Program-made: the position numbers and the translations under genes
DNA from: Prostheceraeus crozeri
Lineage: Eukaryota > Platyhelminthes > Polycladida > Euryleptidae
DNA: 64,000 nucleotides
Reading direction: 5' to 3'
Assembly: GCA_907163375.1 (NCBI GenBank)
Contig: CAJQUW010008621.1
Location: 1-64,000, forward strand
The notes under the pieces: model-generated
Seen by the model: the letters and a program-made list of their open reading frames with translations, nothing else
Told to the model about the DNA's origin: nothing
Database searches by the model: none
Shown: positions 43,185-57,600 of the stretch, in pieces
How positions within the stretch are numbered: the stretch's first letter is position 1
Layout: the number at the start of each line of letters is the position of its first letter

Positions 43185-45654
43185 GGGGGGGGAAAGTTTT
43201 CATCTTTAACAATATTCACAACAACTTCAAAACACTCAAACCAACAACCAACACATCGATTCAATTCAACTCAATCAATCGATCGCGGTTGCGAGTCGAG
43301 AATGGTGATATATTCCTTTCCATTTTTTATCTTTTTTATTCTCTTCCATCGATGGTTTGGGTGGAAAGGTCCAAGAAAAAGGCTAAGGCTGGACTGTGAC
43401 ATCGAGGAGGAAGTCGAAAAAGGCTATAGTTAAACTCTCTCATTATAACTACTACATTCATTTTCATCTCAAAATAAAATTAATCATCAAAATCCTCGAG
43501 AGGTGGACGTTGGAAGGAGGCAGTTATTAAGGTTAACATTTTACTATATTCAAACTTTACATCGGAGGTGGCGGCGGGTCGAACAGGCTAGTACTTCCTA
43601 CTGTCTACAATCCCATAACTGATGACGAGGGGTGGAGGTTGAAGAGGAGGCATTGAACAAAATGAAAAATGGACTAGTCACCCATAATCCATAAAAACTA
43701 TGATGTCAATCGAACGTAAGTAGGATCGTAATGGGTCATCGAGGTGAGGAGAACGGGCTGTTAGTACAACTTCTAGATAGGGCTGTTTAATTTCCATAAA
43801 ACTCTTTCAAAAATATTCACCTCCTTTTAACTTCTGGGTCATTCCATTCTCTTTCATTGGTTTCTGTATCTTATGTACCAAGGAGGGCTAGTACTTTCTT
43901 GGTATTTATTCTCTTGTTTGTTTGGTTTTTTTTTTTATTCTTTCTTATTTTTTCATTTCATCCGAGAGCGTAGGGGTGGAGGGTGTTTTCGACACCAAAG
44001 AGAGAGAAGAGAGATGGCCTTTTGGTTAGTAGGAGGGGTAGAATAAGTACGAGTGAAATGGAGCGTGAGCGAAGAGAGGAAGGAAACAGGTAGTCAACCG
44101 AAAAAAGAAACGTACGGATATAGAAAGAGCTTATTTATTGTGGATTTTCTCTTTCATCAACATGGATTGGACAAATCTTTCACACCATTGCGAGGTGGGA
44201 GGGTCGGAATATAAAAAAAAGAAAGAACGAAAGAGTCAGGAATGGCTTTGGAAACTGTGTTTGAACACTCAAAAACACTGACTAATTGAAACCTGGACAC
44301 ATACATTCGACTTGGGCTTGAAAACTGAGTCAAGATCGAGGGTGGGTCCAGTTAGTCGGCGAGTCGAGTACTTAAAACTCTTTCCTCTCTATTTTACCTT
44401 CCAAACCAACCTTTAGTACTTTAATTACTCAGAACTTAGCAATAACATTTCAAACTTAACATTCAAAACAATACTATTTCACACTCAAATCAATACATCA
44501 CCCATCGGTAAGGTAGAGGGTCCGAGGGCTAGTTGCTAGTGTCATTGAGGTGGAGGACGAGGCAAATGGGACTGTACAATGAAAGGTTGCTAGTCGAGCG
44601 GGAGAGGTCTTGGAACTGCGCCATCAAGGTGGAGGGTACGAGAAGGGCTTAAAGAGAGGAAGAACTGTCAATTTGGAGGTTATTGGGAGGTGGAGGTTAA
44701 AAATTAGGGACAAATATCTTGGTAGAACTGGGATGTCAAAAACATTGCTTATGGGGATGGGATCGGTATTGGAAGGGGGGAGTGGTGGGGACGGCGACCA
44801 ATGGGTGGACGGGGACAGTCCAATGCCAGTATTTGCGGGGGCCGCGGACGAGCTTTGTGTCGGTGGTCGTGGGGATGCAGAGGAGGGGAGTATAGGGGCT
44901 GCTTTAAAATTACTGTCATAACTTCTTTTGGATAACTGTCACGAAATAATATGGCGCGAGGTTGGGTGGGGTGGTGTCGATTGAATGGAGTAATTGGGGA
45001 ATTTTATGTTCACATGGTCCTTAACATTCTTTTTTCAAATTCCATTCAAACACATCCATACACTCCAAAAACCAATCGAGTGTGGAGAGGTCGCGAGGCT
45101 TGTAATTAGTGTCAGCGTCAATAAAGATCGAGGTCAGAAGGGTCGGAGGGCTAGTACTTAACAATCTTTTTCCAAAAACAACATCCTTCTCTTTTTTCCT
45201 TTCACACATTCACATTTTCAAAACACACAATCATCACACAACAATCCCTTATTATTTCCATGCATTCACCCATCTTTTTCCAATAACTTCTTCTTTCCAC
45301 ACCACCCCCAACCAACTTACTCATTTCTTTACACCCCCCACTCCCACTTTCCCACCCCACCCCCCCTCCACTAATCCTTTTTTCACCCCCAATCGAGGGG
45401 TGGAGGTCGGGGTAGTAGGAAAGTGAGAGGGGGTGTCGAGGCTTTAAATCAAGATGTTCGTTTAATCTTAGTAGCTAGTTTGTAATTTAATGAAGATTTG
45501 TAAATAAAACATCTACATCATCACTACTTCTTCTGACAACTACTCCCTACTAACTCAGGTAACCATCCCAAATCACTTAACATCTCCTACATTCATACTT
45601 CATACTATACTTTTTCTACTTTCATGCCGAGGGGTAGGACGGACAAGGCTTGAA
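43185..45654. other. Garbled satellite-like stretch, probably consensus error
   Basis: About 2.5 kb in which recognisable satellite words (CATCGAGGTG, GGCTAGTACTT, GTCATTGAGGTGGAGG, GGTCGAGGC) are scattered among homopolymer-rich, strongly strand-biased text. Examples are G-runs near 43185 and 44770 and a C/T/A-only stretch near 45170-45400. Spacing is irregular and words are broken by small insertions. It looks like a poorly resolved part of the array rather than real unique DNA. ORFs at 44610-44921 and 45109-45426 are not supported. Confidence 0.65.
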
Positions 45655-48600
45655 TGGTCAAATCATCACGAGCTTGGAAGTCAAATCTAGTACTTTCATC
45701 GAGGTTGAAGTCGAGGTTAGTACCTTCATCGAGATGGAGGTCGACGCTTGAATTTTCATCGAGGTGGAAGTCGAGTCTAGTACTTTCATCGAGGTGGAGG
45801 TCGAGGCTAGTACTGTCATTGAGGTGAAAGTCGAGGCATGGACTGTCAATGAGGTTGCGTTCGAGGCTGGTACTGTCATCGAGGTGGAGGTTGAGGCTTG
45901 GATTTTCATCGAGCGGGAGGTCGAGGCTTGGACTGTCATTGAGGTGGAGGTTGAGGCTTGGGCTGTCATCGAGGTGGAGGTTGAGGCATGGACTGTGATC
46001 GAGATGGAGGTCGAGGCAAGTACTTTCATCGAGGTGGATATCGAGGCTTGGAGATTTTCATCGAGTTGGAGGTCGAGGCTTGGACTGTCATCGAGGTGGA
46101 AGTCGAAGCTAGTACTTTCATCGAGGTGGAGGTCGAGACATGGACTGTCAATGAGGTTGCGGTCGAGGCTTGGACTGTCATCGAGTTGGAGGTCAAGGTT
46201 AGTACTTTCATCGACGTGGAGGTCGAGGCTTGGATTTTCATCGAGTTGGAGGTTGAGGCTAGTACTGTCATTGAGGTGGAGGTCGAGGCTTGGACTGTCA
46301 TTGAGGTGGAGGTTGAGGCATGGACTGTCATCGAGATGGAGGTCGAGGCTAGTACTTTCATCGTGGTTGCGGTTGAGGATTGGACTTTCATCGCGGTTGC
46401 GGTCGAGGCTGGGATTTCCATCGAGGTGGAGGTCGAGGTTAGTACTTTCATCGAGGTGGAGGTCGAGGCTTGGATTTTCATCGATTTGGAGGTCGAGGCT
46501 AGTACTGTCATCGAGGTGGAAGTCGATTCTAGTACTTTCATCGAGGTGGAAGTCGAGGCTAGTACTTTCATCGAGGTGGAAGTCGAGACATGGGCTGTCA
46601 ATGAGGTTGCGGTCGAGGTTGGTACTGTCATCGAGGTGGAGGTCGAGGCTTGGACTGTCATCGAGGTGAAAGTCGAGGCTAGTACTTTCATCGAGGTGGA
46701 GGTCGAGGCTTGGATTTTCATCGAGGTGGAGGTCGAGGCTTGGACTGTCATCGAGGTGGAAGTCGAGTCTACCACTTTCATCGAGGTGGAGGTCGAGGCT
46801 AGTACTGTCATTGAGGTGAAGGTCGAGGCATGGACTGTCAATGAGGTTGCGGTCGAGGCTGGTACTGTCATCGAGGTGGAGGTTGAGGCTTGGATTTTCA
46901 TCGAGTTGGAGGTCGCGGCTTGGACTGTCATTGAGGTGGAGGTTGAGGCATGGACTGTCATCGAGTTGGAGGTCGAGACATGGACTGTCAATGAGGTTGC
47001 GGTCGAGGCTAGTACTGTCATCGAGGTGGAGGTCGAGGCTAGTACTTTCATCGAGGTGGAGGTCAAGGCTTGGACTGTCATCGAGTTGGAAGTCAAGGCT
47101 AGTACTTTCATCGAGGTTGAAGTCGAGGTTAGTACCTTCATCGAGATGGAGGTCGACGCTTGAATTTTCATCGAGTTGGAGGTTGAGGCTAGTACTGTCA
47201 TTGAGGTGGAGGTTGAGGCATGGACTGTCATCGAGGTGGAGGTCGAGGCTAGTACTTTCATCGAGGTGGAGGTCGAGGCTTGGATTTTCATCGAGTTGGA
47301 GGTCGAGGCTGGGATTTCCATCGAGGTGGAAGTCGAGTCTAGTACTTTCATCGAGGTGGAGGTCGAGGCTAGTACTGTCATTGAGGTGGAAGTCGAGGCA
47401 TGGACTGTCAATGAGGTTGCGTTCGAGGCTGGTACTGTCATCGAGGTGGAGGTTGAGGCTTGGATTTTCATCGAGGGGGAGGTCGAGGCTTGGACTGTCA
47501 TTGGGGTGGAGGTTGAGGCTTGGACTGTCATCGAGGTGGAGGTTGAGGCATGGACTGTCATCGAGATGGAGGTCGAGGCAAGTACTTTCATCGAGGTGGA
47601 TATCGAGGCTTGGAGATTTTCATCGAGTTGGAGGTCGAGGCTTGGACTGTCATCGAGGTGGAAGTCGAAGCTAGTACTTTCATCGAGGTGGAGGTCGAGA
47701 CATGGACTGTCAATGAGGTTGCGGTCGAGGCTTGGACTGTCATCGAGTTGGAGGTCAAGGTTAGTATTTTCTTCGACGTGGAGGTCGAGGCTCTGATTTT
47801 CATCGAGTTGGAGGTTGAGGCTAGTACTGTCATTGAGCTGGAGGTCGAGGCTTGGACTGTCATTGAGGTGGAGGTTGAGGCATGGACTGTCATCGAGGTG
47901 GAGGTCGAGGCTAGTACTTTCATCGTGGTTGCGGTTGAGGATTGGACTTTCATCGCGGTTGCGGTCGAGGCTGGGATTTCCATCGAGGTGGAGGTCGAGG
48001 TTAGTACTTTCATCGAGGTGGAGGTCGAGGCTTGGATTTTCATCGAGGTGGAGGTCGAGGCTAGTACTGTCATCGAGGTGGAAGTCGATTCTAGTACTTT
48101 CATCGAGGTGGAAGTCGAGGCTAGTACTTTCATCGAGGTGGAAGTCGAGACATGGGCTGTCAATGAGGTTGCGGTCGAGGTTGGTACTGTCATCGAGGTG
48201 GAGGTCGAGGCTTGGACTGTCATCGAGGTGAAAGTCGAGGCTAGTACTTTCATCGAGGTGGAGGTCGAGGCTTGGATTTTCATCGAGGTGGAGGTCGAGG
48301 CTTGGACTGTCATCGAGGTGGAAGTCGAGTCTACCACTTTCATCGAGGTGGAGGTCGAGGCTAGTACTGTCATTGAGGTGAAGGTCGAGGCATGGACTGT
48401 CAATGAGGTTGCGGTCGAGGCTGGTACTGTCATCGAGGTGGAGGTTGAGGCTTGGATTTTCATCGAGTTGGAGGTCGAGGCTTGGACTGTCATAGAGGTG
48501 GAGGTAGAGGCTGGACTGTCATCGAGGTGGAAGGTCGAGGCTAGTACTGTCATCGAGGTGGAGGTCGTCGAGGCTAGTACTTTCATTGAGGTTGCGGTCG

Positions 48601-51600
48601 AGGCTTGGACTGTCATCGAGGTGGAGGTTGAGGCTTGGATTTTCATCGAGTTGGAGGTCGCGGCTTGGACTGTCATTGAGGTGGAGGTTGAGGCATGGAC
48701 TGTCATCGAGGTGGAGGTCGAGGCTAGTACTTTTATCGAGGTGGAGGTCGAGGCTTGGATTTTCATCGAGGTGGAGGTCGAGGCTTGAACTGTCATCGAG
48801 GTGGAAGTCGAGTCTAGTACTTTCATCGAGGTGGAGGTCGAGGCTAGTACTGTCATTGAGGTGAAGGTCGAGGCATGGACTGTCAATGAGGTTGCGGTCG
48901 AGGCTGGTACTGTCATCGAGGTGGAGGTTGAGGCTTGGATTTTCATCGAGTTGGAGGTCGCGGCTTGGACTGTCATTGAGGTGGAGGTTGAGGCATGGAC
49001 TGTCATCGAGTTGGAGGTCGAGACATGGACTGTCAATGAGGTTGCGGTCGAGGCTAGTACTGTCATCGAGGTGGAGGTCGAGGCTAGTACTTTCATCGAG
49101 GTGGAGGTCAAGGCTTGGACTGTCATCGAGTTGGAAGTCAAGGCTAGTACTTTCATCGAGGTTGAAGTCGAGGTTAGTACCTTCATCGAGATGGAGGTCG
49201 ACGCTTGAATTTTCATCGAGTTGGAGGTTGAGGCTAGTACTGTCATTGAGGTGGAGGTTGAGGCATGGACTGTCATCGAGGTGGAGGTCGAGGCTAGTAC
49301 TTTCATCGAGGTGGAGGTCGAGGCTTGGATTTTCATCGAGGTGGAGGTCGAGGCTGGGATTTCCATCGAGGTGGAAGTCGAGTCTAGTACTTTCATCGAG
49401 GTGGAGGTCGAGGCTAGTACTGTCATTGAGGTGGAAGTCGAGGCATGGACTGTCAATGAGGTTGCGTTCGAGGCTGGTACTGTCATCGAGGTGGAGGTTG
49501 AGGCTTGGATTTTCATCGAGGTGGAGGTCGAGGCTTGGATTTTCATCGAGGTGGAGGTCGAGGCTGGGATTTCCATCGAGGTGGAAGTCGAGTCTAGTAC
49601 TTTCATCGAGGTGGAGGTCGAGGCTAGTACTGTCATTGAGGTGGAAGTCGAGGCATGGACTGTCAATGAGGTTGCGTTCGAGGCTGGTACTGTCATCGAG
49701 GTGGAGGTTGAGGCTTGGATTTTCATCGAGGGGGAGGTCGAGGCTTGGACTGTCATCGATTTGGAGGTCGAGGCTAGTACTGTCATCGAGGTGGAAGTCG
49801 ATTCTAGTACTTTCATCGAGGTGGAAGTCGAGGCTAGTACTTTCATCGAGGTGGAAGTCGAGACATGGGCTGTCAATGAGGTTGCGGTCGAGGTTGGTAC
49901 TGTCATCGAGGTGGAGGTCGAGGCTTGGACTGTCATCGAGGTGAAAGTCGAGGCTAGTACTTTCATCGAGGTGGAGGTCGAGGCTTGGATTTTCATCGAG
50001 GTGGAGGTCGAGGCTTGGACTGTCATCGAGGTGGAAGTCGAGTCTACCACTTTCATCGAGGTGGAGGTCGAGGCTAGTACTGTCATTGAGGTGAAGGTCG
50101 AGGCATGGACTGTCAATGAGGTTGCGGTCGAGGCTGGTACTGTCATCGAGGTGGAGGTTGAGGCTTGGATTTTCATCGAGTTGGAGGTCGCGGCTTGGAC
50201 TGTCATTGAGGTGGAGGTTGAGGCATGGACTGTCATCGAGTTGGAGGTCGAGACATGGACTGTCAATGAGGTTGCGGTCGAGGCTAGTACTGTCATCGAG
50301 GTGGAGGTCGAGGCTAGTACTTTCATCGAGGTGGAGGTCAAGGCTTGGACTGTCATCGAGTTGGAAGTCAAGGCTAGTACTTTCATCGAGGTTGAAGTCG
50401 AGGTTAGTACCTTCATCGAGATGGAGGTCGACGCTTGAATTTTCATCGAGTTGGAGGTTGAGGCTAGTACTGTCATTGAGGTGGAAGTTGAGGCATGGAC
50501 TGTCATCGAGGTGGAGGTCGAGGCTAGTACTTTTATCGAGGTGGAGGTCGAGGCTTCGATTTTCATCGAGGCGGAGGTCGAGGCTGGGATTTCCATCGAG
50601 GTGGAAGTCGAGTCTAGTACTTTCATCGAGGTGGAGGTCGAGGCTAGTACTGTCATTGAGGTGGAAGTCGAGGCATGGACTGTCATCGAGATGGAGGTCG
50701 AGGCTAGTACTTTCATCGAGGTGGAGGTTGAGGCTTGGATTTTCATCGAGAGGGAGGTCGAGGCTTGGATTTTCATCGAGGTGGAGGTCGAGGCTGGGAT
50801 TTCCATCGAGGTGGAAGTCGAGTCTAGTACTTTCATCGAGGTGGAAGTCGATTCTAGTACTTTCATCGAGGTGGAAGTCGAGGCTAGTACTTTCATCGAG
50901 GTGGAAGTCGAGACATGGGCTGTCAATGAGGTTGCGGTCGAGGTTGGTACTGTCATCGAGGTGGAGGTCGAGGCTTGGACTGTCATCGAGGTGAAAGTCG
51001 AGGCTAGTACTTTCATCGAGGTGGAGGTCGAGGCTTGGATTTTCATCGAGGTGGAGGTCGAGGCTTGGACTGTCATCGAGGTGGAAGTCGAGTCTACCAC
51101 TTTCATCGAGGTGGAGGTCGAGGCTAGTACTGTCATTGAGGTGAAGGTCGAGGCATGGACTGTCAATGAGGTTGCGGTCGAGGCTGGTACTGTCATCGAG
51201 GTGGAGGTTGAGGCTTGGATTTTCATCGAGTTGGAGGTCGCGGCTTGGACTGTCATTGAGGTGGAGGTTGAGGCATGGACTGTCATCGAGTTGGAGGTCG
51301 AGACATGGACTGTCAATGAGGTTGCGGCCGAGGCTAGTACTGTCATCGAGGTGGAGGTCGAGGCTAGTACTTTCATCGAGGTGGAGGTCAAGGCTTGGAC
51401 TGTCATCGAGTTGGAAGTCAAGGCTAGTACTTTCATCGAGGTTGAAGTCCAGGTTAGTACCTTCATCGAGATGGAGGTCGACGCTTGAATTTTCATCGAG
51501 TTGGAGGTTGAGGCTAGTACTTTCATCGAGGTGGAGGTCGAGGCTAGTACTGTCATTGAGGTGGAAGTCGAGGCATGGACTGTCAATGAGGTTGCGTTCG

Positions 51601-54600
51601 AGGCTGGTACTGTCATCGAGGTGGAGGTTGAGGCTTGGATTTTCATCGAGAGGGAGGTCGAGGCTTGGATTTTCATCGAGGTGGAGGTCGAGGCTGGGAT
51701 TTCTATCGAGGTGGAAGCCGAAGCTAGTACTTTCATTGAGGTGGAGGTCGAGACATGGACTGTCAATGAGGTTGCGGTCGAGGCTTGGACTGTCATCGAG
51801 TTGGAGGTCAAGGTTAGTACTTTCATCAACGTGGAGGTCGAGGCTTGGATTTTCATCGAGTTGGAGGTTGAGGCTAGTACTGTCATTGAGGTGGAGGTCG
51901 AGGCTTGGACTGTCATTGAGGTTGAGGTTGAGGCATGGACTGTCATCGAGATGGAGGTCGAGGCTAGTACTTTCATCGTGGTTGCGGTTGAGGATTGGAC
52001 TTTCATCGCGGTTGCGGTCGAGGCTGGGATTTCCATCGAGGTGGAGGTCGAGGCTTGGATTTTCATCGATTTGGAGGTCGAGGCTAGTACTGTCATCGAG
52101 GTGGAAGTCGATTCTAGTACTTTCATCGAGGTGGAAGTCGAGGCTAGTACTTTCATCGAGGTGGAAGTCGAGACATGGGCTGTCAATGAGGTTGCGGTCG
52201 AGGTTGGTACTGTCATCGAGGTGGAGGTCGAGGCTTGGACTGTCATCGAGGTGAAAGTCGAGGCTAGTACTTTCATCGAGGTGGAGGTCGAGGCTTGGAT
52301 TTTCATCGAGGTGGAGGTCGAGGCTTGGACTGTCATCGAGGTGGAAGTCGAGTCTACCACTTTCATCGAGGTGGAGGTCGAGGCTAGTACTGTCATTGAG
52401 GTGAAGGTCGAGGCATGGACTGTCAATGAGGTTGCGGTCGAGGCTGGTACTGTCATCGAGGTGGAGGTTGAGGCTTGGATTTTCATCGAGTTGGAGGTCG
52501 CGGCTTGGACTGTCATTGAGGTGGAGGTTGAGGCATGGACTGTCATCGAGTTGGAGGTCGAGACATGGACTGTCAATGAGGTTGCGGTCGAGGCTAGTAC
52601 TGTCATCGAGGTGGAGGTCGAGGCTAGTACTTTCATCGAGGTGGAGGTCAAGGCTTGGACTGTCATCGAGTTGGAAGTCAAGGCTAGTACTTTCATCGAG
52701 GTTGAAGTCGAGGTTAGTACCTTCATCGAGATGGAGGTCGACGCTTGAATTTTCATCGAGTTGGAGGTTGAGGCTAGTACTGTCATTGAGGTGGAGGTCG
52801 AGGCTTGGTTTTCCATCGAGGTGGAGGTCGAGGATAGATCTTCCATCGAGGTGGAGGTCGAGGCTTGTATTTTCATCGAGGTGAAGGTTGAGGCTTTGAT
52901 TTCCATCGAGGTGGAAGTCGAGTCTAGTACTTTCATCGAGGTGGAGGTCGAGGCTAGTACTGTCATTGAGGTGGAAGTCGAGGCATGGACTGTCAATGAG
53001 GTTGCGTTCGAGGCTGGTACTGTCATCGAGGTGGAGGTTGAGGCTTGGATTTTCATCGAGGTGGAGGTCGAGGCTTGGACTGTCATTGAGGTGGAGGTTG
53101 AGGCTTGGACTGTCATCGAGGTGGAGGTTGAGGCATGGACTGTCATCGAGATGGAGGTCGAGGCTAGTACTTTCATCGTGGTTGCGGTTGAGGATTGGAC
53201 TTTCATCGCGGTTGCGGTCGAGGCTGGGATTTTCATCGATTTGGAGGTCGAGGCTAGTACTGTCATCGAGGTGGAAGTCGATTCTAGTACTTTCATCGAG
53301 GTGGAAGTCGAGGCTAGTACTTTCATCGAGGTGGAAGTCGAGACATGGGCTGTCAATGAGGTTGCGGTCGAGGTTGGTACTGTCATCGAGGTGGAGGTCG
53401 AGGCTTGGACTGTCATCGAGGTGAAAGTCGAGGCTAGTACTTTCATCGAGGTGGAGGTCGAGGCTTGGATTTTCATCGAGGTGGAGGTCGAGGCTTGGAC
53501 TGTCATCGAGGTGGAAGTCGAGTCTACCACTTTCATCGAGGTGGAGGTCGAGGCTAGTACTGTCATTGAGGTGAAGGTCGAGGCATGGACTGTCAATGAG
53601 GTTGCGGTCGAGGCTGGTACTGTCATCGAGGTGGAGGTTGAGGCTTGGATTTTCATCGAGTTGGAGGTCGAGGCTTGGACTGTCATTGAGGTGGAGGTTG
53701 AGGCATGGACTGTCATCGAGTTGGAGGTCGAGACATGGACTGTCAATGAGGTTGCGGTCGAGGCTAGTACTGTCATCGAGGTGGAGGTCGAGGCTAGTAC
53801 TTTCATCGAGGTGGAGGTCAAGGCTTGGACTGTCATCGAGTTGGAAGTCAAGGCTAGTACTTTCATCGAGGTTGAAGTCGAGGTTAGTACCTTCATCGAG
53901 ATGGAGGTCGACGCTTGAATTTTCATCGAGTTGGAGGTTGAGGCTAGTACTGTCATTGAGGTGGAGGTTGAGGCATGGACTGTCATCGAGGTGGAGGTCG
54001 AGGCTAGTACTTTCATCGAGGTGGAGGTCGAGGCTTGGATTTTCATCGAGGTGGAGGTCGAGGCTGGGATTTCCATCGAGGTGGAAGTCGAGTCTAGTAC
54101 TTTCATCGAGGTGGAGGTCGAGGCTAGTACTGTCATTGAGGTGGAAGTCGAGGCATGGACTGTCAATGAGGTTGCGTTCGAGGCTGGTACTGTCATCGAG
54201 GTGGAGGTTGAGGCTTGGATTTTCATCGAGGGGGAGGTCGAGGCTTGGACTGTCATTGAGGTGGAGGTTGAGGCTTGGACTGTCATCGAGGTGGAGGTTG
54301 AGGCATGGACTGTCATCGAGATGGAGGTCGAGGCAAGTACTTTCATCGAGGTGGATATCGAGGCTTGGAGATTTTCATCGAGTTGGAGGTCGAGGCTTGG
54401 ACTGTCATCGAGGTGGAAGTCGAAGCTAGTACTTTCATCGAGGTGGAGGTCGAGACATGGACTGTCAATGAGGTTGCGGTCGAGGCTTGGACTGTCATCG
54501 AGTTGGAGGTCAAGGTTAGTATTTTCATCGAGGTGGAGGTCGAGGCTTGGATTTTCATCGAGTTGGAGGTTGAGGCTAGTACTGTCATTGAGCTGGAGGT

Positions 54601-57600
54601 CGAGGCTTGGACTGTCATTGAGGTGGAGGTTGAGGCATGGACTGTCATCGAGATGGAGGTCGAGGCTAGTACTTTCATCGTGGTTGCGGTTGAGGATTGG
54701 ACTTTCATCGCGGTTGCGGTCGAGGCTGGGATTTCCATCGAGGTGGAGGTCGAGGCTTGGACTGTCATTGAGGTGGAGGTTGAGGCATGGACTGTCATCG
54801 ATTTGGAGGTCGAGGCTAGTACTGTCATCGAGGTGGAAGTCGATTCTAGTACTTTCATCGAGGTGGAAGTCGAGGCTAGTACTTTCATCGAGGTGGAAGT
54901 CGAGACATGGGCTGTCAATGAGGTTGCGGTCGAGGCTGGTACTGTCATCGAGGTGGAGGTTGAGGCTTGGATTTTCATCGAGGTGGAGGTCGAGGCTTGG
55001 ACTGTCATCGAGGTGGAGGTTGAGGCATGGACTGTCATCGAGTTGGAGGTCGAGACATGGACTGTCAATGAGGTTGCGGTCGAGGCTAGTACTGTCATCG
55101 AGGTGGAGGTCGAGGCTAGTACTTTCATCGAGGTGGAGGTCAAGGCTTGGACTGTCATCGAGTTGGAAGTCGAGGCTAGTACTGTCATCGAGGTGGAGGT
55201 CGAGGCTAGTACTTTCATCGAGGTGGAGGTCAAGGCTTGGACTGTCATCGAGTTGGAAGTCAAGGCTAGTACTTTCATCGAGGTTGAAGTCGAGGTTAGT
55301 ACCTTCATCGAGATGGAGGTCGACGCTTGAATTTTCATCGAGTTGGAGGTTGAGGCTAGTACTGTCATTGAGGTGGAAGTTGAGGCATGGACTGTCATCG
55401 AGGTGGAGGTCGAGGCTAGTACTTTTATCGAGGTGGAGGTCGAGGCTTCGATTTTCATCGAGGTGGAGGTCGAGGCTGGGATTTCCATCGAGGTGGAAGT
55501 CGAGTCTAGTACTTTCATCGAGGTGGAGGTCGAGGCTAGTACTGTCATTGAGGTGGAAGTCGAGGCATGGACTGTCAACGAGGTTGAGGTCGAGGCTAGT
55601 ACTGTCATCGAGGTGGAGGTTGAGGCTTGGATTTTCATCGAGGTGGAAGTCGAGGCTAGTACTTTCATCGAGGTGGAGGTCAAGGCTTGGACTGTCAACG
55701 AGTTGGAAGTCAAGGCTAGTACTTTAATCGAGGTTGAAGTCGAGGTTAGTACCTTCATCGAGGTGGAAGTCGAGGCTAGTACTTTCATCGAGGTGGAAGT
55801 CGAGACATGGGCTGTCAATGAGGTTGCGGTCGAGGTTGGTACTGTCATCGAGGTGGAGGTCGAGGCTTGGACTGTCATTGAGTTGGAAGTCGAGGCTTGT
55901 ACTTTCATCGAGGTGGACGTCGAGGCTTGGATTTTGATCGAGGTGGAGGTCGAGGCTTGGACTGTCATCGATGTGGAAGTCGAGTCTACCACTTTCATCG
56001 AGGTGGAGGTCGAGGCTAGTACTGTCATTGAGGTGAAGGTCGAGGCATGGACTGTCAATGAGGTTGCGGTCGAGGCTGGTACTGTCATCGAGGTGGAGGT
56101 TGAGGCTTGGATTTTCATCGAGTTGGAGGTCGCGGCTTGGACTGTCATTGAGGTGGAGGTTGAGGCATGGACTGTCATCGAGTTGGAGGTCGAGACATGG
56201 ACTGTCAATGAGGTTGCGGTCGAGGCTAGTACTGTCATCGAGGTGGAGGTCGAGGCTAGTACTTTCATCGAGGTGGAGGTCGAGGCTTGGACTGTCATTG
56301 AGTTGGAAGTCGAGGCTTGTACTTTCATCGAGGTGGACGTCGAGGCTTGGATTTTGATCGAGGTGGAGGTCGAGGCTTGGACTGTCATCGATGTGGAAGT
56401 CGAGTCTACCACTTTCATCGAGGTGGAGGTCGAGGCTAGTACTGTCATCGAGGTGGAGGTCGAGGCATGGACTGTCATCGAGGTGGAAGTCGATTCTAGT
56501 ACTTTCATCGAGGTGGAGGTCGAGGCTTGGATTTTGATCGAGGTGGAGGTCGAGGCTTGGATTTTGATCGAGGTGAAGGTCGAGGCTGGGATTTCCAACG
56601 AGGTGGAAGTCGAGTCTAGTACTTTCATCGAGGTGGAGGTCGAGGCTAGTACTGTCATCGAGGTTGCGGTCGAGGCTTGGACTGTCATCGAGTTGGAGGT
56701 CAAGGTTAGTACTTTCATCGACGTGGAGGTCGAGGCTTGGATTTTCATCGAGTTGGAGGTTGAGGCTAGTACTGTCATTGAGGTGGAGGTCGAGGCTTGG
56801 ACTGTCATTGAGGTGGAGGTTGAGGCATGGACTGTCATCGAGATGGAGGTCGAGGCTAGTACTTTCATCGTGGTTGCGGTTGAGGATTGGACTTTCATCG
56901 CGGTTGCGGTCGAGGCTGGGATTTCCATCGAGGTGGAGGTCGAGGCTTGGATTTTCATCGATTTGGAGGTCGAGGCTAGTACTGTCATCGAGGTGGAAGT
57001 CGATTCTAGTACTTTCATCGAGGTGGAAGTCGAGGCTAGTACTTTCATCGAGGTGGAAGTCGAGACATGGGCTGTCAATGAGGTTGCGGTCGAGGTTGGT
57101 ACTGTCATCGAGGTGGAGGTCGAGGCTTGGACTGTCATCGAGGTGAAAGTCGAGGCTAGTACTTTCATCGAGGTGGAGGTCGAGGCTTGGATTTTCATCG
57201 AGGTGGAGGTCGAGGCTTGGACTGTCATCGAGGTGGAAGTCGAGTCTACCACTTTCATCGAGGTGGAGGTCGAGGCTAGTACTGTCATTGAGGTGAAGGT
57301 CGAGGCATGGACTGTCAATGAGGTTGCGGTCGAGGCTGGTACTGTCATCGAGGTGGAGGTTGAGGCTTGGATTTTCATCGAGTTGGAGGTCGCGGCTTGG
57401 ACTGTCATTGAGGTGGAGGTTGAGGCATGGACTGTCATCGAGTTGGAGGTCGAGACATGGACTGTCAATGAGGTTGCGGTCGAGGCTAGTACTGTCATCG
57501 AGGTGGAGGTCGAGGCTAGTACTTTCATCGAGGTGGAGGTCAAGGCTTGGACTGTCATCGAGTTGGAAGTCAAGGCTAGTACTTTCATCGAGGTTGAAGT

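Noticed and set aside
44610-45426. ORFs at 44610-44921 and 45109-45426 as genes
   Set aside because: They lie in the garbled interval and are low-complexity (G-rich, or Thr/Pro/His-rich from C/A/T-only text).
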